From: Plasmopara viticola
Lineage: Eukaryota > Oomycota > Peronosporomycetes > Peronosporales > Peronosporaceae
DNA: 64,000 nucleotides
Assembly (NCBI GenBank): GCA_001695595.3
Contig: MBPM02000025.1
Location: 620,001-684,000 of the forward strand
Reading direction: 5' to 3'
Made by a program: the position numbers and the translations under genes. How positions within the stretch are numbered: the stretch's first letter is position 1; each line of letters opens with the position of its first letter. Positions 1 to 10,634 of this stretch are shown here, one piece after another. The notes under the pieces are model-generated. The model did no database searches. It had not been told where the DNA came from and was given only the letters and a program-made list of their open reading frames with translations.

Positions 1-435
1 AGTGTGGCGGCTGCTATAATCGTAAACGTTGAGGATATAATTCGCAATAATGCTCCGAGTTATTTTTTATCGTAGAGAGAACGTGCCCAAGCGTTGTAAA
101 GCTGTACCAAGTCATCATTGTAAAAATTTATCAGTAAACTGCTTGTCCGGCTAGCAACTCAAGCAGCATAAATTTTGATGGAAATGCTGTATGTGAAGCA
201 CTATAACAGCCTCGACTTGAGCGATAACTTCAATCATCTTGGACTGAAACTCATGAAAGCAAATGCCATTCCTGTGCATCCACAAACAACGAAGACCCAC
301 TACTCGCCCAATGTGGAAAATTACAAATAAGCTGTAACCGTAACGAGATTTGGTATGGGCGGTTGGTTCATCTTTGAAGAAAAAAGCTGACTCCCATTTC
401 AGTGTGGTCTGAAAAAAGCCTTGAAAAGCATTGAG

Positions 436-3400
436 TCATCTGGACCAAACTTGAGTCGCAAAATCGCTATACCAAAATAAGTGTGGGGCAGTTTCCAGAA
501 CATCACAATCATCATGGCAGGTTGGAATTACACCAGTAAGATGCGAAAGACGATAACCGTGAAATAAAGGATTGTGCAGGAGCCAATGAAGAAGGTCGTA
601 GTAGACTGGCAAGACATGTGGACCCACTTTGTAGTCACGGGCCCACATAAAGAAGGTCGTAGAGACTGGCAAGACATGTCGACCCAGTCTGTAGTCACGG
701 GCCTACAAAAAGGGACAATATCGGTGAATCAAATTTCATTTAAATGTGTCGAATTCTTACCACACTCAGCTCTGATACTTTAAAAGCATCAGAAGACCAG
801 GTGTGGTGTGGGCGTAAAACTTCGGCGCTTGACTTGGTCCAATTGGATAAGGGTCTTGTGAACGCAGCAGATAGCCAGCCTCGTTCAAGAAAGTGTTGCA
901 TGAATGCACGCTGACAAGCCGCCCGAAGCCAAATTGGCTTAAAAAAGGAAAGGTTTGTAGCCGTAATAAGTGTTGGGCACACCGTGAATAGTTGCGCCGG
1001 CCTAAAAACTCCTTGGACAGCTAGTAATTTTACTAAATTCAGTAACCTTGTAGCTCCGGCTAGAGTTCTCCCACAGTCGCCGTAGGTAGTATTTACATTT
1101 TTTGAAATGGGCGTGGTTAGCCTGTCAAATTTGACTCAGAGCTTTTAATTTAAATTTGCGAAATTGAGTATGCCATGTAAAAAGTACAAAGTGCCAATAA
1201 GACCCAAGACTTGTCCAGCGATGGAAACGGTGTGAAATCACGTGGTCCGGGCCAATAAAAATCGGAACGTAAGAAATGTTATAGTCGTGCCCCCAAGGCG
1301 AACTTGCGTTTCGAAAAATCGAATAATTGGGTCCGCCCAAGATGGTAAATTAGTCGGCATCCTGCCGGCTACACTTTACATTGCATTTGAAGTTGAAGAA
1401 CCCTAAATGGAGTCTAATTTTGTTAAACCTAATCTACCTTGACTTCTAAAAGGAACCACCACTAGCGGGACAGAGCGTTAAAAGACTTAAAGCGACACGT
1501 GAAGCGTGAAATTAGTCGTGAAAATTGACATTAAAAGCCAGTGGGTGGAATACAACGGACACTGGCCGTGTAACATAGTACGGGCAGAACAATTTGTTGA
1601 AGAATAACGACTTGACCTCTTAAAGTCCTTGCGCGGTGAAGCCATACCAAATACCCGCTGTCCATTTCCACGATAAGATGCTGGAGTCGATCAGCATCTG
1701 AAAGAGTTTGTCGGTAGTAAATACCCAAAGGTTTGGTGCAGGCATTATTGTCTACCACAATAACTCCCATTGATAAAAAAGGTCTGTCGTAATGGCTTAT
1801 TTTCCGCAGTCCAAGGTTGAAGGGGAGAATTACTGTCTCAGCCGCATTAAGACTCATACCAGAGGCCTCACAAATGTTCCGCACCAATTTTAAGAAGTTA
1901 CTGGTATGGTGTAAATCATGAAGGAGTCCGGTGCAGTCATTAGCAAAGCTAATGACTGTATGGGTCGAATCATCGAATGACTAGGAGTCGCAAATTGAGT
2001 AAGAATCACTTAACAAGTAAGTAGCTGATTGATTTTCGAGACCAAAACTTCAAAGGCAAACTCGAAATAAATCAAGCAAAGGCTCAATAAAGAGCACAAA
2101 TAGGCTGGCGATAATGGTTCCCCTTGACGGACCCCTGCACCCAGTTCGAATGGGTCACGTGGTTGGCTATTGAATATCAGGGTTGTTAAGGTACCTGGAA
2201 AGAGGACTCGTATCCAGCGGCGGAATTGGTTCCCAAATCTATAGTGCATTAAAACCATTTCAAGCGCGTCTCATACGACACTTACAAAGGCTTAAACGAA
2301 ATCTTGTAAAACGGCGCCAGCTGGGGAATCTCCACCTCCGAATAATTGATCAAAGTTTGAAACCGTAAACGTGCGTGGCAAATATCCCGATTCGGTACAA
2401 ATGCATATTGTTCGGGGTGAAGTTATTTATCCAATACGGAGCCGAGCCTATACGCCAAAATTTTGCGCCCGATGTTAGCGTCCACATCAAGTAATGAAAC
2501 AGATCGATAATTGCTAGGAAGTTTCCGATCAACTTTTCTATAACGGACCTAGACTTGGACACTCCGCTGAAATACAATCATTTTTCCCTTTGGAATTAAG
2601 CAGCATATATAACTTTGAATATTCTGCTCCAGAGGAGTAGGCCTAAAGGCCTTCCGGTCCCGGAGTTTTTCCGATTGCCGTGTGTGTTAGCGCCCAATCA
2701 AACTCAAAGGTTGTGAAGAGGCTGTCCAAATAAGCCTGATCCGTCAAGGTAAGTCGCGCTTTAATGTCTTAGAGAATTTGGACCAAATTGTAGGGACCCC
2801 ATCTTGGTTTACTAAGGCCAGATCTCTTCGAAGTCGAACAGTAAATTCCAGACCAGTACGACAAAAAAGAGGAACAAGTCGACTTCAGGTCTTCGATCGA
2901 ATCGACCGGGATGGGCGTCTTGAAAAGAATGGCTGGCGGTCCGAAGAAAGATTTAGAGTAGCGCCCAGTGGATTCCAAGTCGGAGGTAGACTTCTAATTG
3001 GACGAAAAGCAATTTTGTTCATTTAGCTTTGCTTAAAGCCGGAGTTTTGCAAAAGTAATTTGATCTAGATGGACACTAGATGGTTTCTGGGCGTGCAAAT
3101 GCTGAACTTGATTTACTTTAAGGTGAAGATATTCAAGCACCCGCATGCGTCTTTTTTTTCTTCAGGAACAACTCACGCAGGAAAATAGATTCTGTTCGTT
3201 TATGTTCATCAAATAGGAATCCTGGATTATAGACATTTTAATTAGGAGCCCAAAAAGAGTTTGCTAACTCATTTAAGGAGTTGTGCAAATACTCTTAGGC
3301 TTCAGGCAACTAGATTACCCAAACTAAGCATTTCCATGGGGTCCTTTTTGACGGTTTGAAGATTGACCAGCCAAGTCAAAAAAAATTCCATTATGGTCGC

Positions 3401-4107
3401 CTATTCCAACTAAGCCTTTAAATCATGGTGAATATCCATGATTTCCGTTTGAAAAAATTGAAAGCTGACTAAAATATAGTAAATTTTTCAAATTTGTTGG
3501 GGCTTCTAAATTGTTGGAGATCGGGATTTTGAAGTCGCCAAGGGTCGACCAAACAGATTGAACACATCCAGTCGAGCAACTTATTGCGCTTTGAAGGCGA
3601 CTTTAATCGCCGTGTCGTGCTTAATCTAGTTGACTGGAAATGACGGTATTAAAGTCCCCCGAAGCAATACGGTGACTGTCTTCTTCAAAATGACGGGCAA
3701 AATTCCAAAAAAATCGACTCGGTGTATCGGCTGAATTGGGGCGTATAGTACGTAAATATATGTTATATTCGAGTCAATTTTACCCCGCACTAAGAGAAAC
3801 CGGCAGAGGATATCCATAGAAATGACAAGTCGGCGCGTAACGTCTTGAAGGTTGCAGATAGGGTAACTAGTTGTTAATACCAACACCAGCTTAGTCGCAA
3901 AATTGCTCATATTATTTTATAACAAAAACTGGAGTTTAGCTGAGAAGCTGTTTTCCAGTAAAATTGGGCTCTTTTAAAGCTTTTGATACCCGTAAAATTT
4001 GTTTCTTGAATTCTCATCATGTGGAAATTGTTTGAGAAGTAATTTAGGGTTCGTTGTGATACATTATTTAAATCATTCGCATTAATTAAGTATCCAATAG
4101 GGTCCAT
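436..4107 (-). pseudogene. LINE copy A ORF2 remnant (endonuclease, RT, zinc finger)
   Basis: This is the broken ORF2 of copy A. From its start: endonuclease-like NANDLNN...RIQETNF (4107-3910) and YVLYAPIQP...ILP (3910-3626); RT finger/palm remnants (2577-2350, then 2258-2010 with GVRQGEPLSP); the catalytic box reading FAND instead of FADD (about 1950-1937); the following NICEASGMSLNAAETV segment (1887-1760); and a C-terminal ETAPHLFWYSDFATQVWSR-like zinc-finger region (672-436). At least four frame changes and many stops mean no active protein. The family match rests on recognisable non-LTR RT motifs. Confidence 0.82.
591..711. repeat. Tandem duplication of a 60-61 bp unit inside LINE copy A
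   Basis: Two near-identical units lie head to tail, 591-651 and 652-711. Both start GAAGGTCGTAG and contain GACTGGCAAGACATGT and GTAGTCACGGGCC. On the minus strand the unit is about 20 codons of the zinc-finger region of ORF2. Copy B shows only one unit at the matching place (about 46.92-46.97 kb), so the duplication is private to copy A. Confidence 0.85.
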
Positions 4108-5062
4108 TGTACTTTACAAGTAAATGGTAACCTGGGGGCCTGGTTGTAGATACTCAAAAGTTCTGCATAGTTATAGGGATGTGGCCCAGCCAAAAAAAAA
4201 TCCATCAAGGAAGGATTTATTATGGCGGACAGAGTCGAATTAACAACAACGGGTGGGCAGTGCCGATGCTTCCTTCTCGAGAACCGCACTCAATTTAAGA
4301 GGTTCATATAGATGCTACGAGCAATACTTTGCAGAGCTAGATCGGCCTCAGCCAGATTTATCTTCAACTAGAATTGGGTCTGTTCCAGGCACATTTGACC
4401 CAAAACTGACTGGAAGATAAAGTCGGTCTGGTTTGGGTAAAGTGCTGAGACGCAACCATATATTGACCCATCGATCGACGATGGGTAGTCACGTGTGCCA
4501 AACTCTCGGAAGACCGCGTGATCAAAAGCCTTTGACCGAAGGTGGTGAAAATTGGCGTCCACTTTCAATTCGAGTAAATCTCGGTAAAGGCTCGGTTGTG
4601 CTTGGACCGTTGATAGTAGTATGTCCGGGTCAGTAGTTCAAGAATATAACCCAAGAATTCCTCAATGACCGCACAGAGTTGAAAAAGGGTTAGTTCTTAA
4701 ACATTGCCTTGGTGTTCGGCCGCGTTAATATTTCTTCGCTTACCTTCGAGACTGTTACAAAAGACGCCAAAGATTGAGGTGGCGTACCTGAGAATGATAT
4801 TTTGGTCCGGCGGAATGGGTCCTTCCAAACCTTCACTAAGCCATTCGTAAGAAGTTATAATGAAACAGGGGGATATTCCCGTTCGGAGGGAGGTAGACGC
4901 CGTAATCCCACTGTCAGGGTGGCAACTATACTATAGACAAATTGTTTTGAAGAATGCGTGCTGGCGAAAAATCAGTTGCTGCAATGGTCCTGCCGGAAAT
5001 TTCAGCTCGCCTTTATATGTTTAGACTGGTCGAGCCATAATTGTAAGCTCAGAGTTTTCCAT

Positions 5063-5973
5063 TTAGGAAACTGGACCTAGTTCTGAGTTAGAACGATCTC
5101 CACTATGTGGTTCAATTCTCAATCTAGAATTATCACTCATTGCCGAGTGATCTCTTGAGTCACTATCATTGTCATACGCTGGTGGAATGCTTTCAGCATC
5201 ATCTGAATTGCGATTCGGTTTCTCAGGCTCAGATTTGCGAATGCTGGCCTTTTTACTTAATTCTTTAATTAAGGGAGGGATCACGTTATTGTTGGCTCTA
5301 TTACGATGGTAAATCACCAAATAACCGTGACTCGAAAATTGGATTTGTCGAAGCGGGTCCACTTATCCAGCATGACTGAGAACGGGGGGCATTTTCGGTT
5401 AAAATGTACCCGGCGGCTGCCTGATTGAAGACCGCCAACAACATGAGCCGTGTAATAAACACCGGCGGTGTACCCTTTCGGGCAAATTAGTCATAAATGA
5501 GTCCGTCTGTGGCGTCACCTGGTAGGCGGCGAAGGTCCACATAAATATAGTGACTGTACTTGGAAGAAGGTTGAATTTGAAACTTGCGACCGCATATGGT
5601 CACAGTTCCACCACCACATTTTCTGCACAGCTCCCAATCGGTGTACTGAAAACTAATTTCAGCGTCACGAATAGCCTTAAAGCCTCGAACATGGGCCAAA
5701 TTAGACGACCAAAACGGTGTCTGCGGCGTCGAACCGAGTGAGGTAATTATTTCCAAATCAGAAAAACTTGACGTGAGCTCTCTAGCCGGAATCACATTAA
5801 GAGGCATAGTTCCGGAGAGACCTGCTGGGGTACTCCAGCTGAAGCGGCGCATCGTTTATCTTGTGGTTCACGGTCTGAATCTAACAAAGCAGTTTCCGCC
5901 TTTCCAAAAGTAGCATCAGCTGGATGGGAAAATTTCGGCTCTTGGTGCGGCATTTTGCCATGTCTTGCGCCAT
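5063..5973 (-). pseudogene. LINE copy A ORF1 (gag-like) remnant
   Basis: This is a gag-like first ORF, broken by frameshifts. The likely original ATG is at 5973, conserved as ATGGCGC in copy B at 42149. Readable pieces include DSDREPQDKRCAA (5995-5792 frame), CRKCGGGTVTICGRKF followed by YIYVDLRRLPGDATDGLIYD (5852-5487 frame), and an acidic/serine-rich tail (5362-5063). Copy B carries the same strings in diverged form (PDRDPQDKRCAA; LPDGTTDGLICDWLAQK). The function would be RNA binding in the element's particle, by analogy with LINE ORF1 proteins; no domain was identified with certainty. Confidence 0.65.
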
Positions 5974-6515
5974 TGTTTGTCCCTTTGGGCGTCACTTTTA
6001 GCTTTAAAAATACGTTTTTTGTTTTTTTTTCTTTTATTCTGTTTTTTAGTCACAAAAGTGATTAATTAAAATTGAAGAATGTAAAGCGATTATTGCGTCT
6101 CCAATGCAAATCGCACCAAAGCAAACACTAGTCAAAAGTTACATCAACACCCCAGACACAGTGTAAGTGCAGCCTACAATGTATGCCCTTTTCCACTCTG
6201 CGTGAAAATAAGCTTTTCGTAGACTTACCTCAGTACGGCCTAGCGTCCTGATTAGTAAGTTATACTACAGTGTACTTTGGAGCAACTTAAGTCAAAACCT
6301 TTCGGTTAGACTTAGCGCACTTAGTTTTGCCGTTTAGCAGGGATGAGCCTACAGTAAAATACTGTAAGCACATAAGTGTCTAGTTGATGTAAACTTCGGT
6401 AGCTGTTTAGCTCGGCACGACGAGGGGGCGGAGCAAGAGCGATATGACGGCTGAAAAAGTAGGTGAGCAAGCTTGGGCCTGTCTCTATCCACTTTAGGTG
6501 TAGCTGGCAAATTGC

Positions 6516-7250
6516 GAAGTGCGGTAGCTTCTTGTTACGAGTGATTGTCCTGAAATTGGAAATATAACATGTGAGATGACAGTAAACTAACACATGCCAA
6601 GATACTTATCACTAAACGCTAATGCATAAAAGGGTAGATTTACTGAAGGTTGCTTCAAAATTGTGAATGTACTGAAGCTTATCATAAACTGTGAGTGTCC
6701 TATAAAGCCGGAAGTCTGCTGAAGTCCAAACTAATTCATGATGTTCGTACATGTGGTTGAACAAATTTTTGAAATGTTTAGTATGATACCAAAACACGCA
6801 ATTATGGTCATATTAAAGCAGGCCTAAATTTTCATTATTTTTCCCACTTATATATTAATCAGCCAATGCTTAAGCCGCATTTTGATTGCAGATTAGACGA
6901 TATCGCTGATCTAAGCACTTAAATTTTTAATAGCAGGCCAGTTTGAGTGAAGGATTATTTTCGGAATCGTAGCACAGTACATAAGTGCTGAAATTTTGGT
7001 GGCGATGGCGGAGATTCGGAAATACATGTTTATTCTCTCGTGATGCATTCGGTGTCATAAAACGTGCGTTTTGGGTGCTGCATCTGAGGAGTTGCCATCC
7101 TCAACATTCCATTTTTTTCTATTCACCAAATTTGTCTAGTGCAGAATTTGAGACATGTATCAATAAATGTAAGGGTACAACCCAAACTGGACGAGAGCTG
7201 CATGGGTGTACATTGGATACAGTAAGCAGTGCCATCACTTCTAGGTTCTG
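6516..7250. other. Intergenic stretch, no supported gene
   Basis: This lies between the 5' end of LINE copy A and the first Kazal gene. The short ORFs here lack recognisable motifs and start codons in good context. I see nothing beyond AT-rich spacer. Confidence 0.5.
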
Positions 7251-7266
7251 TCATTGCTCAACTTGC
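7251..7266 (+). promoter_or_regulatory. Inr-like core promoter of two-Kazal gene
   Basis: TCATTGCTCAACTTGC lies 38 bp before the ATG. It resembles the oomycete initiator consensus (TCAYTYYNCAWTTT as I recall it) with a few mismatches. It matches 12 of 16 positions, including all of CAACTTGC, with the element before the five-Kazal gene at 13372. The role is inferred. Confidence 0.42.
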
Positions 7267-7288
7267 TTGATAATTCGGCCAATCCACG

Positions 7289-7684
7289 ATGAAGTCTACT
7301 CTGTGCGTGCTGCTCGGTGTCGTGGCCTGCGCAACCTCGAATGCGGCCCAGTTATGCGCGACCATTAATTATTGCTCCAATTCTTTCGATCCTGTGTGTG
7401 GATCCAACGGCTTGAAGTATCTATCCAAGTGTCACCTCAACGTCGCCAATTGCGAGCGTGTGAATCAGGGAATGGAAACGATAACCGAAATATCCTGTCC
7501 TAGTACTGGGTTGCCGTGTGCCTATGCTGGATGCACAAGCTTCTCACCTGTATGCGGATCGGACTCAGTCACGTACGATCGAGAGTGCGATCTGAATTTT
7601 CACAGCTGCGAGAACCCAGAACGTAAGATTAAAAAAGTCTTTGACGGAACTTGTGTGGAATATTGCCAGAGTCGTAGCAAATGA
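7289..7684 (+). CDS. Secreted two-domain Kazal-like serine protease inhibitor (EPI family)
   Basis: A 131-aa intronless protein. The first 20 residues (MKSTLCVLLGVVACATSNAA) form a signal peptide, so it is probably secreted to the apoplast. Two Kazal-like domains follow. Domain 1 (about 22-69) has CSNSFDPVCGSNG and a predicted P1 Asn. Domain 2 (about 75-124) has CTSFSPVCGSDSVTY and is one residue shorter than usual between Cys2 and Cys3. Each domain has six cysteines. In Phytophthora such proteins (EPI1, EPI10) bind host subtilisin-like proteases; the target here is unknown. The ATG at 7289 is the first one giving a signal peptide. It is convergent with the PabA-PabB gene 366 bp downstream, and an Inr-like element lies just upstream. 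Confidence 0.88.
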   Translation: MKSTLCVLLGVVACATSNAAQLCATINYCSNSFDPVCGSNGLKYLSKCHLNVANCERVNQGMETITEISCPSTGLPCAYAGCTSFSPVCGSDSVTYDRECDLNFHSCENPERKIKKVFDGTCVEYCQSRSK

Positions 7685-8050
7685 TAGGCGAGTGATGTGC
7701 TGTATGCTCCCTTAGCTAAAAAAAGCTTTTCCTTGCTAAAAAGTGAATTTTAGTCGTTTATCTTAAGTCAGCGACGTTATATTATGGATGTGCTCTAGTA
7801 CATCCTAAATGCCCATTTAGATACTTGCAGCCCGCTCGTGTTTTCAGAAATTGGTGCTCGTTATTGCGAAAAAATAGTCTGAGCGCCCCAAAGCGGAGCA
7901 ATCAAGGTGTTCGTTTGACTGTAAAGTAGATTGTTTGTTAGCTAAAGGCCATGGTTGGCTACGCAAACAGGCAACCATGTAGACCACGACGCGTGAGAAC
8001 AAGCACGATCACGGGCTTCAGCCAACTAGCACTTGATTTTCCTTTCGAGA
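7685..8050. other. Intergenic gap between convergent genes
   Basis: This 366-bp stretch holds the 3' flanks of the Kazal gene and of the PabA-PabB gene. I see no ORF or RNA gene in it. Confidence 0.6.
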
Positions 8051-10504
8051 TCAGTCGACAACAACGCGAGCCCCGGCTCCATGACCATTTGCCGTTGCGT
8101 AGGCGCCAATCGTAGCTACAAGAGCTTGGGCCTTGAGCAACATTTCGTCATACTCATCGTCAGGGTCCGAGAGTGCCACAATGGCCCCACCAGCCCCGAG
8201 CGCCACACGAGTTGGAGTTACGATCGCTGTGCGAATGATCACGTTGAGATCGCAACTCCCATCAATCGATAGAAAGCCTAGTCCTCCTGAATAGACACCA
8301 CGTGGACTACGCTCCAGGTTTCGAATGATTTGCATCGTACGCTTCTTCGGTGCACCCGTCATTGATCCACTAGGAAACGTAGCGCGTACCACGTCCATGA
8401 CATCGGCATCCTGACGGCGTTGCGCACGAACAGTGGTGACAAGCTGGTGGACAGTAGCATACGTCTCTACGCTCATCAAACGCGGCACGTGGACCGACCC
8501 GACCCGTGCAATGACGCCGAAATCATTACGGACAAGATCTGCGATCATCATGTTCTCAGCACGGTCCTTTTCACAGTGCACAAGTTCCTCTACAATGGCA
8601 GCGTCTTCAAAACGATCGCAGCCACGCCGACGGGTTCCTTTAATAGGCTTCGACTCCATCCAGCCATCAGCTTGCACTTGCAGAAATCGTTCAGGAGACG
8701 AGCAGCATAGTGCGTACGTATCGTCGATTGCGCCTGCTTTATCGAGAGTCGACGAGGTCTGAAAGCGTTTTTTCGGGTTGCTCAAAAAGAATCCAGCAAA
8801 CGGAGCAGGATTCCGATGACGGAGCATGCAGTAGAAAGCAAGCGGATCGCGCAGAGCATAGTCGGCCCGCAAGTGGTTCGTTAAACACACTTCATACGTC
8901 TCACCTGCACGAATCAAGCGTCGAATCTCCTCAATGTCGGCCACGTATTGTGCTCGGCTTCGTGACGGACGAAATATGACCTCCTTCATATCGGACGCTC
9001 CAGTTGAAAATGCTGGTGTGGTCGTCTTGGACTCTAGACGATAAGCCGCCGACATTTGGGTCAATTGGCTGCTTTTTGACGCATGCCACTGACGAGAATT
9101 GCTTTCGCTTTCGACGGTGCACTCCGTGACTGACAGTGAATAGACGACCCCGTCACGATGATCAAATACTAACGTTCGGTCGGTAAAAAGAAATGACGCG
9201 TCAGGGATATTTTCCTCTTGTACTTGAAACTCATTTCGCTCGCTGCCTCTTTGTTTGCGTTCCAACACTTCGTAGCCAAGATAGCCTACAAAGCCACCGC
9301 GAAAAGCAAAAGGCAGATCAGCAGTAGCTACTTTGCTATCGTTTCGAACCACTTGATGGGATCGATGTGCTTGCATCACTTCTCGCATGTAAGTTAAGAT
9401 ATCTTGGTTCGGATGCACGATGACCTCCTCGTCCTCAGTGCCAGCCCGACGGCGACGTATACGAAGTTCCGCCTTGCTAGCGTCATATTCTACACAGTAG
9501 CTCATCGGCCCGCTGTCATCGCCCATTATCGAACACCGCGACTGGGCGGCTGTTTCGGTGCCAGCAACTGTATCATGATTGCTGCTGTCGAGCCAGAACG
9601 AACGGCTGGCGTCTCCAAACAGCTGATGGAACACGTATTCAGCAAACTCGAGCGACGCGAGGCCAGTCAATGCACGCTGAATTAACACTCGATACTTTGG
9701 AGGTGTCGCCATCGACAGGTGATAGCACAATGGAATCTTTTGATCCGGATGAATGCTATGGTGTAGTAAACACTTTGAAGCGGACTGAGCTAGCGTCGTA
9801 TCTCGAAAGTTTTGCAACAGTTGGTAGCCATGTTCACTGCAAACTGCCTCTGGATGAAATTGCACGCCAAATTGAAGCTTATTACGATGCTGGACTGCCA
9901 TGATAACTCCGTCAAGTGTCCTTGCAATCACCCGAAGCGTTTTGAAGCCGCTATCGGGTTGAATCACCAACGAATGGTAGCGTACCACTCGAAACCCGTT
10001 TGGAATGTATGCGAACAAAGCGTTGCATTCCTCGTAAAAGACCCTACTGGTCCGTCCATGCATCGCCTCGTTAGCCGCGACTACTTGTCCTCCATAAACG
10101 TGAGCCAGTCCTTGATGGCCTAGACATACACCCAATACTGGCACTGTAGCGTATCGAATGGCGTCAGAACACATACCAAAGTCATTAACTTTTGATGGAT
10201 GGCCTGGTCCAGGAGATATGATAATGTTCAGCTTGAGCTCTAGACCATTTCGGTCTGCAAGTGCAGTCATTTGGGTCACGAAATGGTCCCACGCAGCGAC
10301 AAAGTGGCCACCAAAATCGTCATTTTTGATGACCATGACACTACTCGGACTTCCATTTACTTGAGCCACCATTTGCATGATGTTGTACGTGTATGAATCA
10401 TAGTTGTCAATGAGCAATGAAGCTACTTGATGCGACTTTTTAGGGCCGAGTAGAGCCTCTTCAATCGAGACAGGAGCAGGAACGTCATCCATAGACGCCA
10501 CCAT
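8051..10504 (-). CDS. Bifunctional aminodeoxychorismate synthase (fused PabA-PabB)
   Basis: An 817-aa intronless protein that makes 4-amino-4-deoxychorismate from chorismate and glutamine, the first step toward p-aminobenzoate and folate. The N-terminal class I glutamine amidotransferase (about 30-240) has LLIDNYDSYTYNI, the nucleophile Cys in GVCLGHQG, and the His and Glu in FHPEA. The C-terminal chorismate-binding half (about 330-810) has GGFVGYLGYE, AGETYEVCLTNHL, SSPERFL, the PIKGTRRRG loop, ENMMIADLVRND, FPSGSMTGAPK and GAGGAIVALSDP. The PIKGT lysine favours aminodeoxychorismate synthase over anthranilate synthase. The frame stays open upstream to a GTG, so I take the ATG at 10504; the next ATG is 10492. 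The FKBP gene on the same strand ends 130 bp upstream. The fused form is usual in fungi, plants and protists. Confidence 0.95.
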   Translation of the reverse strand: MVASMDDVPAPVSIEEALLGPKKSHQVASLLIDNYDSYTYNIMQMVAQVNGSPSSVMVIKNDDFGGHFVAAWDHFVTQMTALADRNGLELKLNIIISPGPGHPSKVNDFGMCSDAIRYATVPVLGVCLGHQGLAHVYGGQVVAANEAMHGRTSRVFYEECNALFAYIPNGFRVVRYHSLVIQPDSGFKTLRVIARTLDGVIMAVQHRNKLQFGVQFHPEAVCSEHGYQLLQNFRDTTLAQSASKCLLHHSIHPDQKIPLCYHLSMATPPKYRVLIQRALTGLASLEFAEYVFHQLFGDASRSFWLDSSNHDTVAGTETAAQSRCSIMGDDSGPMSYCVEYDASKAELRIRRRRAGTEDEEVIVHPNQDILTYMREVMQAHRSHQVVRNDSKVATADLPFAFRGGFVGYLGYEVLERKQRGSERNEFQVQEENIPDASFLFTDRTLVFDHRDGVVYSLSVTECTVESESNSRQWHASKSSQLTQMSAAYRLESKTTTPAFSTGASDMKEVIFRPSRSRAQYVADIEEIRRLIRAGETYEVCLTNHLRADYALRDPLAFYCMLRHRNPAPFAGFFLSNPKKRFQTSSTLDKAGAIDDTYALCCSSPERFLQVQADGWMESKPIKGTRRRGCDRFEDAAIVEELVHCEKDRAENMMIADLVRNDFGVIARVGSVHVPRLMSVETYATVHQLVTTVRAQRRQDADVMDVVRATFPSGSMTGAPKKRTMQIIRNLERSPRGVYSGGLGFLSIDGSCDLNVIIRTAIVTPTRVALGAGGAIVALSDPDDEYDEMLLKAQALVATIGAYATANGHGAGARVVVD

Positions 10505-10634
10505 TGCGACCGGCGCCACGCACCTATTTAAGCCAGTAACACAGCCTTTCTTAGTTTTTGCACCAATCGCACAAGAGCATAGATTACCATGTGCAAACTA
10601 CATGACTTTATTGCAAATTTCCATATTTCACCTT

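Larger units (their letters stand above)
1..6515 (-). mobile_element. Decayed non-LTR (LINE-like) retrotransposon, copy A
   Basis: Read on the minus strand this is an old LINE-like element: a 5' leader (about 6515-5974), a gag-like ORF1 remnant, an APE-type endonuclease, a reverse transcriptase and a C-terminal zinc-finger region, all broken by stops and frameshifts. It runs off the left edge, so its 3' end is not visible. The limits come from comparison with copy B at 41.6-47.7 kb, which has the same order on the plus strand. Similarity starts at the shared stretch GCAATTTGCCAGCTACACC near 6515 and continues to position 1. There are no long terminal repeats. Hallmarks seen are the RT string GVRQGEPLSP and the endonuclease string YAPIQP. 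Confidence 0.88.
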
